Notes: generated by a model from the sequence alone, not told the origin. Counted from the first letter of the stretch, positions 47,050-56,637 are shown. The stretch: 64,000 bases of DNA from Edwardsiella piscicida (GCF_001896205.1 NZ_MPNU01000001.1:792254-856253), one strand, 5' to 3'. Program-made: numbers and translations.

Positions 47050-48066
47050 TCAGCGGGCCAGTTGCTCCAGCAGCGGCAGCAGGATCCGGACCCCCTCGCG
47101 GGTACGGGCTCGGATCCGCCCCGGCAGGTGCCGATCCAAATATTTCATATTGTCGTACTGGGGCTGATGCCAGCTGGTGCCCTGCGCAAACAGGCTGCCG
47201 CCGTGGCGGGTCTGACGCGTCGGATCTTGGCTATCCGCGGCAGAGAGCAGCAGCAGCGGCAGCCCGGCCTGAGAAAACAGCGCCATCCCCTCGTTCTGGG
47301 GCGTAGACTGACCCAGCGCCGCGCTGTCGCCGCGCGCGATGCGGATGCCGTCGCGTTTGGCCAGCTGCAGCAGACGATCGCGGCTGCGCTCGGCCAGCGC
47401 CTGGCTGTTGCTGGTGGCGAGCAGCCTATCGCCGCTGATCAGCGAATCTATGCCGATCACTAGCAGGGTATTTTTCTTCTCCTCCGGCGTCATACGGCTA
47501 AGGTAGTTTTCGATCCCCTTGCCGCCGAGCTCCTGCGCGCTCAGCGCCAGAAAGCGGATGCCGACCTGGGTTTTTACCGGGCGTAGGCGCTCGGCCAGCT
47601 CCAGCATGACGCCGACGCCGGAGGCGTTATCATCGACCCCCTGGAGCGTCAGCCCACCCAAATTATGGTTAACGTCGTCATCGCTCTGCGGGGTAAAGGT
47701 ATCCAGATGGGCGACGATCAGGATCTGCTTATCGCCGTGGCCCGCTTTTGCGGCGATCACCGAGGTGGCGGTAACGTTGTGCCAGCTGTTTTTACCGTTG
47801 CTGTCGCGGTACAGATAGCGGGTCTTAAAGTCACGCAGGTTGCTGTCGTAGCCCATCTGACGGAAGCGCTGGTTGACATAGTCGGCCATCATCAGCTCGG
47901 CGGGGCTGCCCGCCATGCGGCCGGGAAAATAGGTGGCGATATGGCGCACTTCCTGATCGGCGATTTTTCCAATGGGCTGGTGGGTCTGGGCGCTGACCGG
48001 CGCGACGAGCGCGCAGCCCAGGCAGAGCGCGGCCAGGGAGAGAGAGTTTCTGCAGCGGGAAAGCAT
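47050..48066 (-). CDS. iap: Alkaline phosphatase isozyme conversion aminopeptidase Iap (M28)
   Basis: Periplasmic zinc aminopeptidase of 338 residues (E. coli 345). It has a signal peptide (MLSRCRNSLSLAALCLGCALVAPVSA) with likely cleavage before QTHQP. The M28 zinc residues are in VAHLDTFTP (His, Asp), VDDNASG, SAQELGGKG (Glu) and GIDSL, and the last ligand is in TSWHQPQYDN. In E. coli it trims N-terminal arginine from alkaline phosphatase. ATG 48066 begins the signal peptide; the longer frame is rejected. In E. coli iap is next to cysDNC, which are missing here. Confidence 0.93.
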   Translation of the reverse strand: MLSRCRNSLSLAALCLGCALVAPVSAQTHQPIGKIADQEVRHIATYFPGRMAGSPAELMMADYVNQRFRQMGYDSNLRDFKTRYLYRDSNGKNSWHNVTATSVIAAKAGHGDKQILIVAHLDTFTPQSDDDVNHNLGGLTLQGVDDNASGVGVMLELAERLRPVKTQVGIRFLALSAQELGGKGIENYLSRMTPEEKKNTLLVIGIDSLISGDRLLATSNSQALAERSRDRLLQLAKRDGIRIARGDSAALGQSTPQNEGMALFSQAGLPLLLLSAADSQDPTRQTRHGGSLFAQGTSWHQPQYDNMKYLDRHLPGRIRARTREGVRILLPLLEQLAR

Positions 48067-48509
48067 GAGTCGGGCGTCCTTTGTATCTGTCTGTCGATGG
48101 CGCGTCACACGTCGGCAGGGGCATTCATCTGCCAAATATTATCGCCTGTGGCAGGGGATTAAACAATTTCTTGCGCAGACAAAGAGGGAAAAATCGCGGG
48201 CGTCGGGCGGGCGTAAAGGGGAGAGGGCGTTTCCCCCGGGCGCGATGCCTCCGTACGGCACCGTTGAGGCGGCGGAGACCGCCGCCGGGCGCCGCGCGAA
48301 GGGGAACAATTGGTAACAAATTTGGCCGTGCAAATGTTAGACGTTTTGGCCTTCGGCGGTATCATCAGCGCATATGCCAGCGTGAGTCTGAGGCCGTACG
48401 GCGCTGGCATTCGGTGTTGCGCCTGTCGGCCCTGTTTTGCCCGGCGCGCAGCGGTAAGGCCGATCGCCTTTCCGCGTATGTGAACGCTTTGCTGCCGCAG
48501 GATACGGGT
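48067..48509. other. iap-ygbE divergent gap
   Basis: 443 bases between the iap and ygbE starts. Both promoters must lie here. The open frames extend through but carry no recognisable protein. In E. coli the cysD-cysN-cysC genes separate iap from ygbE; I see no recognisable remnant of them. Confidence 0.6.
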
Positions 48510-48836
48510 ATGCTGATTAATGCCGCCAACAGGTCGGCCGATGAACTGACCACCGCCGAACGCGAAGAGCCCTCTTACGCCTTCAGCGGTGGCGTGTTGG
48601 GGTTTGTTTTCTATTGGCTGGCGTTCGCGCTGCCCTTTGTCGTTTACGGCACCAATACGCTGCTGTTTATGCTGTACACCTGGCCCTTCTTCCTGGCGCT
48701 GCTGCCGGTGTCGGTGCTGGTGGGGATTCTGATCCACCGTCTGCTCTCCGGCCGTTTGCTGTTCAGCGTGCCGCTGTGCGCCCTGCTGGTGGTCACCCTG
48801 TTCTGGCAAACCTTTTCTCTGCTGAGTGGCTGGTAA
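48510..48836 (+). CDS. ygbE: DUF3561 small inner membrane protein YgbE
   Basis: Protein of 108 residues (E. coli YgbE 107) with a polar N-terminus and three predicted helices. GGVLGFVFYWLAFALPFVVYG, then NTLLFMLYTWPFFLALLPVS and a third C-terminal helix match YgbE strongly. ATG 48510 has AGGATA upstream; the open frame runs further 5' without similarity. The function is unknown. In E. coli it lies just after cysC. Confidence 0.88.
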   Translation: MLINAANRSADELTTAEREEPSYAFSGGVLGFVFYWLAFALPFVVYGTNTLLFMLYTWPFFLALLPVSVLVGILIHRLLSGRLLFSVPLCALLVVTLFWQTFSLLSGW

Positions 48837-48956
48837 GCGGGGGAGGTTGTCCTACGTTCGCGCCGCTCGCCGGCTATCAAGTTCTCTCGCCGTTTTCCGA
48901 TAATGCGTTGGGATGGATATATCCCGTGACGATCAAAACACGATAAGGAAGAGAGC

Positions 48957-49325
48957 ATGACGGCCATTACTATGGCGGCCCCTTCGCCTGCGGCGGATAC
49001 GCAGGGCAGCGGCGCCAGCGCGGCGGCAGGCGGCGGTATTGCGGGACGTATCGCTCAGCTGCAGAAAGCGATAGCGGGGCTACAGAAACAGCTGGGCAAG
49101 CTGGCGGACTCACCGTTGCCGCTGGAAGATAAGCGGCGCCAGCAGGAGATGATCCAAGATCAGATCAAGATGCTGCAGGCGGAGATCGCCCGTCTGCGTC
49201 AGCAGGCGAGCGAGGCGCAGCAGATGACGGGCAGCCTTTCCGCCGAGAACGGCGCCGATCCTGCGCGGCGCGGCGATGGCGTAAACCGCCCCCGAGCGGG
49301 GCGTGCGGTCGACGTATATATCTAG
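48957..49325 (+). CDS. FlxA-like coiled-coil protein
   Basis: Protein of 122 residues. The N-terminus is Ala/Ser/Gly-rich, then a coiled coil at about 30-92 (IAQLQKAIAGLQKQLGKLAD and QEMIQDQIKMLQAEIARLRQQ). This fits the FlxA-like family. FlxA of E. coli depends on the flagellar sigma factor FliA, but its role is unknown. AAGGAAGAGAGC precedes ATG 48957. It stands alone upstream of lgt, where E. coli has ptsP. Confidence 0.75.
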   Translation: MTAITMAAPSPAADTQGSGASAAAGGGIAGRIAQLQKAIAGLQKQLGKLADSPLPLEDKRRQQEMIQDQIKMLQAEIARLRQQASEAQQMTGSLSAENGADPARRGDGVNRPRAGRAVDVYI

Positions 49326-49552
49326 CCTACGCCGAGCGCGACGGCGGATCGCGACCCGGCCGCGCAGACTTTTGCGCCACGGCGTCGGATGATGCGTGGT
49401 AAGTCGATCCTTTCGGCCGCGATCCGTCGTGGGGCGATACGCTTTTTTACATAACTTTATCGTTACGCATACACCGGTCACCCCACTTTCCTATGTTATG
49501 ATGCGCCACTTGAGCATTTTATACGGTTTCTCAGACAGTATTGTGGTGACAG

Positions 49553-50422
49553 ATGACGAACTATCTGCATTTTCCCAGTTTTGACCCGGTGATTTTCTCC
49601 ATCGGTCCGGTAGCGCTGCACTGGTATGGCTTGATGTATCTGGTGGGCTTTGTCTTTGCCATGTGGCTGGCGGTGCGTCGGGCCAACCGGCCGGGCAGCG
49701 GCTGGACCAAAGACGAAGTCGAAAACCTGCTGTACGCCTGTTTCCTCGGGGTATTCCTCGGTGGGCGTATCGGCTATGTCCTGTTCTATAACCTGCCGCT
49801 GTTTATTGATAACCCCCTGTATCTGTTTAAGGTCTGGGATGGCGGAATGTCTTTCCACGGCGGTCTGATCGGGGTGATCCTGGCTATGCTGTGGTTTGCC
49901 CGTCGTACCAAGCGCACCTTCTTCCAGGTTTCTGACTTTATTGCGCCGCTGGTGCCGTTTGGTCTGGGCGCGGGGCGTCTGGGCAACTTTATTAACGGCG
50001 AGCTGTGGGGCCGCGTCACCCTGGATACGCCTTGGGCGATGCTGTTCCCTGGCTCCAGCAGCGAGGATATGCAGCTGGCGGCGACCCACCCGCAGTGGCA
50101 GGCGGTGTATAACCACTTTGGCCTGCTGCCGCGCCACCCGTCGCAGCTGTATGAGCTGTTACTGGAAGGGGTCGTGCTGTTTATTATCCTGAACCTGTTT
50201 ATTCGCAAGCCGCGCCCGATGGGCAGCGTCTCCGGGCTGTTCCTGGTGGGCTACGGCGCCTTCCGTATTATCTGTGAGTTTTTCCGCCAGCCGGATGCGC
50301 AGCTCGGCCTGTTTGACGGGGTGATCAGCATGGGGCAGATTCTCTCCATACCGATGATCGTGGTCGGCGTTATCATGATGGTGTGGGCCTATCGTCATTC
50401 GCCGCGCGCGCAGGCGTCCTGA
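49553..50422 (+). CDS. lgt: Prolipoprotein diacylglyceryl transferase Lgt
   Basis: Essential inner membrane enzyme that attaches diacylglycerol from phosphatidylglycerol to the lipobox cysteine. It has 289 residues (E. coli 291) and seven predicted membrane helices. The HGGLIG motif and the Lgt signature [14 protein letters not shown] are intact. The start [19 protein letters not shown] matches the family. It lies 28 bases before thyA; lgt-thyA is the same pair as in E. coli, where they overlap in transcription. Confidence 0.97.
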   Translation: MTNYLHFPSFDPVIFSIGPVALHWYGLMYLVGFVFAMWLAVRRANRPGSGWTKDEVENLLYACFLGVFLGGRIGYVLFYNLPLFIDNPLYLFKVWDGGMSFHGGLIGVILAMLWFARRTKRTFFQVSDFIAPLVPFGLGAGRLGNFINGELWGRVTLDTPWAMLFPGSSSEDMQLAATHPQWQAVYNHFGLLPRHPSQLYELLLEGVVLFIILNLFIRKPRPMGSVSGLFLVGYGAFRIICEFFRQPDAQLGLFDGVISMGQILSIPMIVVGVIMMVWAYRHSPRAQAS

Positions 50423-50450
50423 TTTTTTTACGTAGAGAGTTAGAGGTGAC

Positions 50451-51245
50451 ATGAAACAGTATCTGGATTTGATGAGAAAAGTGCTGGCAGAGGGGACACC
50501 CAAGGCCGATCGTACCGGCACCGGCACCCTGTCGATTTTTGGCCATCAGATGCGTTTCAATCTGCAGCAGGGTTTTCCCTTGGTGACCACCAAGAAGTGC
50601 CACCTGCGCTCGATCATTCATGAGCTGCTGTGGTTCCTTAACGGGGAAACCAACGTCAAGTACCTGCATGAGAATAACGTCACCATTTGGGACGAGTGGG
50701 CTGATGAGAACGGCGATCTCGGCCCGGTATATGGCAAACAGTGGCGTGCCTGGGGCTGCGCCGACGGCCGCCAGGTGGATCAGATTCGTCAGGTGATGGA
50801 GCAGCTGCGCCAGGATCCCGATTCGCGGCGGATCATCGTGTCGGCCTGGAACGTGGGCGAGCTGGATCAGATGGCGCTGGCGCCTTGCCACGCCTTTTTC
50901 CAGTTCTATGTCGCCGACGGCCGCCTCTCGTGCCAGCTGTATCAGCGATCCTGCGACGTCTTCCTGGGGCTGCCGTTCAATATCGCCAGCTATGCGCTGC
51001 TGGTTCATATGATGGCGCAGCAGCTGGATCTGCAGGTGGGCGACTTTGTCTGGACCGGCGGGGATACCCATCTGTACAGCAACCATATGGAGCAGACGGC
51101 GCTGCAGTTGACCCGTGAGCCGCGTGCGCTGCCGCGCCTGGTGCTGGCGCGCCGTCCCGCGTCGATTTTCGACTATCGCTTCGAGGACTTCATCATCGAA
51201 GGCTATGATCCACACCCGGCGATTAAGGCCCCCGTCGCCGTGTGA
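50451..51245 (+). CDS. thyA: Thymidylate synthase ThyA
   Basis: Methylates dUMP to dTMP using methylene-tetrahydrofolate. It has 264 residues, identical in length to E. coli. The catalytic cysteine is Cys146 in [18 protein letters not shown] (21-26) binds phosphate, and [13 protein letters not shown] follows. The GAGAGTTAGAGGTGAC leader holds its ribosome site. A clear terminator follows. Confidence 0.98.
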   Translation: MKQYLDLMRKVLAEGTPKADRTGTGTLSIFGHQMRFNLQQGFPLVTTKKCHLRSIIHELLWFLNGETNVKYLHENNVTIWDEWADENGDLGPVYGKQWRAWGCADGRQVDQIRQVMEQLRQDPDSRRIIVSAWNVGELDQMALAPCHAFFQFYVADGRLSCQLYQRSCDVFLGLPFNIASYALLVHMMAQQLDLQVGDFVWTGGDTHLYSNHMEQTALQLTREPRALPRLVLARRPASIFDYRFEDFIIEGYDPHPAIKAPVAV

Positions 51246-51270
51246 TGCGCAGCGACGCTCACGCCTCTGT

Positions 51271-51299
51271 AAACGCCGGCCCTGCGCCGGCGTTTTTTA
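51271..51299 (+). terminator. Terminator after thyA
   Basis: AAACGCCGGC / GCCGGCGTTT stem with a CCT-type loop (51271-51293) and a T run. It separates lgt-thyA from the pseudopilin operon. Confidence 0.92.
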
Positions 51300-51411
51300 T
51301 TGGCGCCTGCCGTATCCCGCCGCAGTAGCGCTTGGTCCGCCGTCGTCGTCGGCTTAGGCTGGATGCCGTCACGGCGAGGGCCGCCGTGCCATCGTGTGAA
51401 CGGGGGCGGTC

Positions 51412-51897
51412 ATGGGAGAAACGCAGCGGGGATACACCCTGCTGGAGACGATGCTGGTCTGCGGACTGCTGGCGATGCTGGCCGCCGCGGCGCTGCCCTT
51501 CTGGCTACCGCGCCGCGATCAGCAGCGGATGCTGGCAGAGGGGCAACGCCTGCAGACGTATCTGCTGACGCTGCGCGAGCAGGCCTTTCGCAGCAATGGG
51601 GTGCGTCCTATCCTGTTCCGTCGCGGCCGAGGGGGCGAGGCCTGTCTGGTTGTGCAGCCGCAGGACGACTGTCGCGCCGCCGCGGCCTTTATGCCGATCG
51701 CGCCGCTGCGCCTGGAGGCGCAGATGTCTTCAGACGCCGGGTTTTACGGCCTACGCAATACGGCGCGCCCGGGGCACCTCAGCCTGAGCGATGAGCGGCA
51801 CGCCGTTCGGGTGATCTGGTCGGCGCAGGGGAGGGTGAGACTGTGCGCAGAGTATGGACTGTCGGCGCTGACGGCGTGCGATGCCAGCGGGGAATGA
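51412..51897 (+). CDS. ppdA: Prepilin-like protein PpdA
   Basis: Minor pseudopilin of 161 residues, GspH-like. The leader MGETQRG is followed by YTLLETMLVCGLLAMLAAAALPF, with Glu at mature position 5. CSAECGL-like cysteines occur in the C-terminal half (ACLVV, DDCRAA, LCAEYG, TACDAS). First of four overlapping minor pilin genes that in E. coli also precede recC. Minor pilins of this set prime type IV pilus assembly; PpdD, HofB are in the same window. Confidence 0.92.
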   Translation: MGETQRGYTLLETMLVCGLLAMLAAAALPFWLPRRDQQRMLAEGQRLQTYLLTLREQAFRSNGVRPILFRRGRGGEACLVVQPQDDCRAAAAFMPIAPLRLEAQMSSDAGFYGLRNTARPGHLSLSDERHAVRVIWSAQGRVRLCAEYGLSALTACDASGE

Positions 51898-52445
51898 GCC
51901 TGCTGTCGATCATGGTGGGGCTGTTTCTCGGCGCGCTGGTGATGTCGGCCGCCCTGCGCCTGGTCAGTGAACTGCGGCGTCAGGGGCTGGTCGCTCAGCG
52001 TCAGCTGCAGCGCATGACGGAGGCCGAGGGGCTGCTGGATCGGCTGGAGAAGGATCTGCGCCGCAGCGGATTTTGCGCATCGCCCTGTCGCCGTCCGGCG
52101 CCGCCGGTGCAGATCGCCGCCATGCGTGGGGAGCCGGGCGGCTCCTGCGTGCTGCTGGCCTACGATCTGGACGGCGATGGCGCCGTCGAGGCGGCCGAGC
52201 GCTTTGGCTGGCGTCTGCGACAGGGGGCGCTGGAGGCGCGGCGCGGCGTCACGCACTGTGACGACGGCGGCTGGGAGCGGGTGAGCGATGAGCGGCGCTG
52301 GCGGATCGACGCGCTGCATATTGTCCGTCGCGCGGCGACCTTCCACCTGACCCTGAGCCTGGCGGAGCGGCGATACCCCGATGCGCCGCTGGTGCTGCGG
52401 CAGTGGCTGCCCGCTCCGAATCTGGCGCGGATCGCTGCCCCGTGA
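51843..52445 (+). CDS. ppdB: Prepilin-like protein PpdB
   Basis: Minor pseudopilin of 200 residues (E. coli 187). The hydrophobic segment MSLLSIMVGLFLGALVMSAAL comes after a Gly (position 17), with Cys in FCASPC, GSCVLL and VTHCDD. GTG 51843 follows GGAGGGTGAG and overlaps ppdA by 55 bases. GTG 51876 would give the usual short leader VRCQRG, but has no ribosome site; the start is uncertain. Its TGA overlaps the GTG start of ygdB. Confidence 0.88.
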   Translation: MRRVWTVGADGVRCQRGMSLLSIMVGLFLGALVMSAALRLVSELRRQGLVAQRQLQRMTEAEGLLDRLEKDLRRSGFCASPCRRPAPPVQIAAMRGEPGGSCVLLAYDLDGDGAVEAAERFGWRLRQGALEARRGVTHCDDGGWERVSDERRWRIDALHIVRRAATFHLTLSLAERRYPDAPLVLRQWLPAPNLARIAAP

Positions 52446-52885
52446 GGCGTCAGCGCGGCGCGGCGCTGTTGGGCACCCTGCTGGCCGCGCTGGCGCTGGC
52501 ATTGGGCTGGGTGCTGGCGCAGCAGGCGCAGACCACGGCGCTGCTGCAGCGTAGCGCGGCGCAGCAGCGATACTGGTACGCCGAGGCACAGGCCGATCTC
52601 TGGCTGGCGCGGGCGCAGCGCCTGCTCTGGCAGGCCAGCCCGCACTGGCAATGCCGGACGCTGGCGCCGTCGTGGCACGCCTGCATTCGCGCGCTGGATG
52701 TGCAGCGGGCGCTGCTGTGTGTGTCTGGTCAGCCGTCTCCGCTGACCTATTCGCTGATTCGGGTACGCTATCTAGAGGGAGAGACGCATGAGCGGGCGCA
52801 ACGATATCGGGCGCTGCCCGACGGCTGGATCGACTTTTTGCCCGCGGGGATCGCCTGTCCTGCAGCGGGGGAGCGCGCTGGTTGA
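52442..52885 (+). CDS. ygdB: Prepilin-like protein YgdB
   Basis: Minor pilin (DUF2509) of 147 residues (E. coli 135). The leader MRRQRG is followed by AALLGTLLAALALALGWVLAQQ; the Glu at position 5 of typical pilins is missing, as in the E. coli protein. Cysteines occur in WQCRTL, HACIRA, LLCVS and GIACPA. GTG 52442 makes a GTGA overlap with ppdB, so it is translationally coupled. The frame begins earlier, but that would lengthen the leader without reason. Confidence 0.85.
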   Translation: MRRQRGAALLGTLLAALALALGWVLAQQAQTTALLQRSAAQQRYWYAEAQADLWLARAQRLLWQASPHWQCRTLAPSWHACIRALDVQRALLCVSGQPSPLTYSLIRVRYLEGETHERAQRYRALPDGWIDFLPAGIACPAAGERAG

Positions 52886-53180
52886 GGTGATGCTGGCGCT
52901 GCTGCTGACCAGCGTCGGACTGATGGGGCTGGTGCAGACCCAGCGCACGCTGCTGCATGCGCAGCGGGCGCAGGAGCAGCGTTTGGAGGCCTGGCGCTAT
53001 GCGCGCGGCGCGCTGGCACAGGCGACGCTGCCGCTGCAGACACCGTCGGAAGAGGGGGTACCGCCGGGGTGGAGCCGGACGCTGGGGCTGCGCGACGCCG
53101 GATCCTGTCGTCTGCTGGTGTGCGATCTCTCCCCGCCGCGGGGGCGCCCTGTCAGCCTGGCAAAGTTGATTTGCCCTTAG
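52788..53180 (+). CDS. ppdC: Prepilin-like protein PpdC
   Basis: Minor pseudopilin of 130 residues as called (E. coli 107). QRG then SALVEVMLALLLTSVGLMGLVQTQ is the pilin helix with Glu at mature position 5. Cys pair in GSCRLLVCDL and KLICP. ATG 52788 follows GGGAGAG but gives a 28-residue leader and overlaps ygdB by 98 bases; a later non-ATG start around 52850 is an alternative. It ends 70 bases before recC. Confidence 0.82.
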   Translation: MSGRNDIGRCPTAGSTFCPRGSPVLQRGSALVEVMLALLLTSVGLMGLVQTQRTLLHAQRAQEQRLEAWRYARGALAQATLPLQTPSEEGVPPGWSRTLGLRDAGSCRLLVCDLSPPRGRPVSLAKLICP

Positions 53181-53250
53181 CGGGCGATCGCGGTAGCTTT
53201 GGCGCACACCCAACTGGCCGCGCAGCAGGGCGGGCCCCACCGGAGAGGCT

Positions 53251-56200
53251 ATGTTTACCGTTTATCACTCCAATCAACTGGATGTTCTGACGCAGCTGAT
53301 GGCGGCGCTGATGCAGGGGCAGCCGCTGGAGACGCCCTTTGAACGCGAGGTGATCCTGGTGCAAAGCCCGGGGATGTCCCAGTGGCTGCAGATGGAGCTG
53401 GCGCGCAGCTTCGGCATCGCCGCCAATATCGACTTTCCGCTGCCGGCCACCTTTATCTGGGATCTGTTTACCCGGGTGCTGCCGGATATTCCGCAGCGCA
53501 GCGCCTTTAGCAAAGATGCCATGACCTGGAAGCTGATGTGGCTGCTACCGCAGTTCCTCGATCGCCCGGCGTTTGCCCCGCTGGCGCACTATCTGAGCGA
53601 CGATACGGATCGGCGCAAGCATTTTCAGCTGGCGGCGCGGATTGCCGACCTGTATGACCAGTATCTGGTCTACCGCCCCGAGTGGCTGCAGCGCTGGGAG
53701 CAGGGGGGACTGATAGAGGGGCTGGACAGCGCGCAGCAGTGGCAGGCGCCGCTGTGGGTGGCGCTGCGTGACTATACCGAGCAGCTGGGCCAGCCCCAGT
53801 GGCACCGCGCTAACCTGTATCAGCGCTTCATTCAGGCGCTGAAGGTGAGCGATCGCGCCCCGCCGGGGCTACCGCGCCGGGTATTTATCTGCGGGATCTC
53901 GGCGCTGCCGCCGGTCTATCTTGAGGCGCTACGCGCGCTGGGTGAGCACATCGATGTGCATTTGATGTTCACTAACCCCTGTCGCTACTACTGGGGCGAT
54001 ATTCAGGATTATGCCTTTCTGGCGCGGCTGCAAAGCCGGCGCCGCCGTGACTATCTGCTGGCGCAGCGCAGCCTGGGCGAAAGCCAGAGCGCGCTGTTTC
54101 GCACGCCGGAGCAGGCCGTCGCGCTGTTTAGCGAGGAGGGCGAGCAGGCGCTGAGCAATCCGCTGCTGGCCTCCTGGGGCAAGCTGGGACGCGATCATAT
54201 GTATCTGCTGGCCCAGCACGGCCCACAGGAGGTCAGCGCCTTTGTCGACCTGGCGCAGGAGACCCTGCTGCAGCGCATCCAGCGAGATATGCTGGAGCTG
54301 GAGGACCATGCCTGTATCGCCGCCGCGGGGCAGACGCTGCAGGATAGTCGGCAGAAGCGGCGGCTGGCGTCGGACGATCGCAGCATCAGCGTGCACGTCT
54401 GCCACAGCCCGCAGCGCGAGGTTGAGGTGCTGCACGACAGCCTGCTGGATATGTTCGCCGCCGATGCAACGCTGAGCGCCCGCGACGTGATCGTGATGGT
54501 GGCCGATATCGACAGCTATGCGCCTTTTATTCAGGCCGTTTTCGGCAATGCGCCGGCCGGGCGCTATCTGCCCTTCGCTATCTCGGACCGCAGCGCCCGC
54601 CAGCTGCATCCGGTGGTGCAGGCGCTGCTGGCGCTGCTCGATCTGCCCCATAGCCGCTTTAACGCCGAGCAGGTGTTGGCGCTGCTGGAGGTGCCTGCGC
54701 TGGCGGCGCGTTTTGATATCGATGATGACGGTATCCGGCTGCTGCGCCACTGGGTGGAGGAGTCCGGGATCCGCTGGGGGCTGGACGATGACGCGGTGCG
54801 CGACTTGGCGCTGCCGGCGACCGGCCAGCATACCTGGCAGTTTGGCCTGACGCGCATGCTGCTGGGCTATGCCATGGACAGCCGCAGCGGTGAGTGGCAG
54901 GGGGTGCTGCCCTACGATGAGTCCAGCGGGACGATCGCCGAGCTGGCCGGGCAACTGGCGCAGTTTCTGGCGGCGCTGCGCGAGTGGCGCCAGCGCCTGG
55001 GGCAGATGCAGACGCTGGCGCAGTGGCAGCCGCTGTGCCGGGCTCTGCTGGAGGACTTTTTTGTCACTGACGCCGATAGCGAAGCGGTGTGCGCGCTGAT
55101 CGAGCAGCAGTGGCTTAAGCTGATTGAAGAGGGGCTGGCGTCGGCCTATCCCGAGACGCTGCCGATCACGGTGCTGCGCGACGAGCTGACCGCCCGTCTG
55201 GATAATCAGCGCATCAGTCAGCGTTTCCTCGCCGGGCCGATCAACTTCTGCACCCTGATGCCGATGCGCTCCATCCCGTTTAAGGTGGTCTGTCTGCTGG
55301 GGATGAACGACGGCGTTTATCCGCGCACCCTGGCGCCGCTGGGGTTTGATCTGATGGCGGGGAAAGCGCAGCGCGGCGATCGCAGCCGGCGTGACGATGA
55401 CCGCTACCTGTTTCTGGAGGCGCTGCTGTCGGCGCAGCAGCGCCTCTATATCAGCTACATTGGTCGCTCGGTGCAGGATAACAGCGAGCGCTATCCCAGC
55501 GTGCTGGTCAGCGAGCTGCTGGAGTATATCGCCCAAAGCCACTGTCTGGCGCAGGATGTGGATCGGGACGTGGACAGCAGCGCCGAACGGGTGATGGCGC
55601 ACCTGTGCCATACGCACCCTCGGGTGCCGTTTGATGCCGATAACTTCGATCCGCAGGGCGAGTTCCAGAGCTATGCCAGTGAATGGCTGCCGGCCGCCAG
55701 CGGGCAGGGGGTAGAGCATCCACCGTTTGCCACCCGGCTGGCGCCGCTGCCGCTGGAGCACCTGACGCTGGATATGCTGATCCGCTTTTACCGTCACCCG
55801 GTCCGGGCCTTTTTTCAGCAGCGTCTGGGGGTTAGCTTCATCCGTGAGGAGAGTGAGCTGCCGCAGGAGGAGCCCTTCACGCTGGATGCGCTCAGCCGCT
55901 ATCAGATCAACCAGCTGCTGCTTAACCGCCTGATCGGCGGCGATGAGGTCGAGACGCTGTATCGCCAGATCCGCGCCGCCGGAACCCTGCCCTTTGGCGC
56001 CTTTGGCGAGCTGTGGTGGCAGGCGCAGCGCGATGAGATGACGCAGCTGGCGCAGCGGGTCGGCGATCTGTTCCAGCCGGGGGAGAGCCTGGAGATTGAC
56101 CATACGCTGGACGGGTGTCGTCTGACCGGCTGGCTGCCGCAGGCGCAGGCGTCAGGGTTGGTACGCTGGCGTCCCGCAGAGCTGGGCGCGACGGACGGGA

Positions 56201-56637
56201 TCGTGCTGTGGATAGAGCACTTGCTGTTTTGCCTGGCTCAGGGGGACGGCGATAGCTGGATGTTTGGGCGCAAGAATACGACATGGCACTTTGCCGGACT
56301 CGATGCGGCGCAGGCCGAGCGCGAGCTGGTGCGCCTGATCGAGGGCTACCGCGAGGGGATGCAGGCGCCGCTGCTGCTGACGCGCAGCGGATGGCAATGG
56401 CTGAAGTGCTGTTATGATAAGGAAACGGGACAGCTACAGACGACGGACGAGGCCCGGCTCGCCAAGGCGCACGGCAGTCTGCTGCAGGCGTGGAATGGGG
56501 ATGCCTTCAGCCCCGGCGAGGGGCAGGATGCCTATTTGCAGCGGGTGGTGCGTACGCTGGATGACGCGGCGCAGCGAGAGCTCGAAGCACTGGCGCAGCG
56601 CTTTTATTTACCGCTGCTGCGTCATAATTTGGCGTGA
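53251..56637 (+). CDS. recC: Exodeoxyribonuclease V gamma chain RecC
   Basis: Chi-recognition subunit of RecBCD, 1128 residues (E. coli 1122). The helicase-like domains are inactive, as is normal for RecC; LVQSPGMSQWLQMELA and CGISALPPVYLEALRALG are typical, as are FCTLMPMRSIPFKVVCLLGM and the C-terminal nuclease-like part. Family start MFTVYHSNQLDVLT. The order recC-ptrA-recB-recD is the same as in E. coli. The upstream gap of 70 bases is short, so transcription may come from the pilin genes or a promoter inside ppdC. Confidence 0.97.
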   Translation: MFTVYHSNQLDVLTQLMAALMQGQPLETPFEREVILVQSPGMSQWLQMELARSFGIAANIDFPLPATFIWDLFTRVLPDIPQRSAFSKDAMTWKLMWLLPQFLDRPAFAPLAHYLSDDTDRRKHFQLAARIADLYDQYLVYRPEWLQRWEQGGLIEGLDSAQQWQAPLWVALRDYTEQLGQPQWHRANLYQRFIQALKVSDRAPPGLPRRVFICGISALPPVYLEALRALGEHIDVHLMFTNPCRYYWGDIQDYAFLARLQSRRRRDYLLAQRSLGESQSALFRTPEQAVALFSEEGEQALSNPLLASWGKLGRDHMYLLAQHGPQEVSAFVDLAQETLLQRIQRDMLELEDHACIAAAGQTLQDSRQKRRLASDDRSISVHVCHSPQREVEVLHDSLLDMFAADATLSARDVIVMVADIDSYAPFIQAVFGNAPAGRYLPFAISDRSARQLHPVVQALLALLDLPHSRFNAEQVLALLEVPALAARFDIDDDGIRLLRHWVEESGIRWGLDDDAVRDLALPATGQHTWQFGLTRMLLGYAMDSRSGEWQGVLPYDESSGTIAELAGQLAQFLAALREWRQRLGQMQTLAQWQPLCRALLEDFFVTDADSEAVCALIEQQWLKLIEEGLASAYPETLPITVLRDELTARLDNQRISQRFLAGPINFCTLMPMRSIPFKVVCLLGMNDGVYPRTLAPLGFDLMAGKAQRGDRSRRDDDRYLFLEALLSAQQRLYISYIGRSVQDNSERYPSVLVSELLEYIAQSHCLAQDVDRDVDSSAERVMAHLCHTHPRVPFDADNFDPQGEFQSYASEWLPAASGQGVEHPPFATRLAPLPLEHLTLDMLIRFYRHPVRAFFQQRLGVSFIREESELPQEEPFTLDALSRYQINQLLLNRLIGGDEVETLYRQIRAAGTLPFGAFGELWWQAQRDEMTQLAQRVGDLFQPGESLEIDHTLDGCRLTGWLPQAQASGLVRWRPAELGATDGIVLWIEHLLFCLAQGDGDSWMFGRKNTTWHFAGLDAAQAERELVRLIEGYREGMQAPLLLTRSGWQWLKCCYDKETGQLQTTDEARLAKAHGSLLQAWNGDAFSPGEGQDAYLQRVVRTLDDAAQRELEALAQRFYLPLLRHNLA

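Noticed and set aside
53929..56103. Minus-strand open frame of 724 residues opposite recC
   Set aside because: Antisense shadow with His/Gln/Arg-rich composition and no similarity to any family I know.
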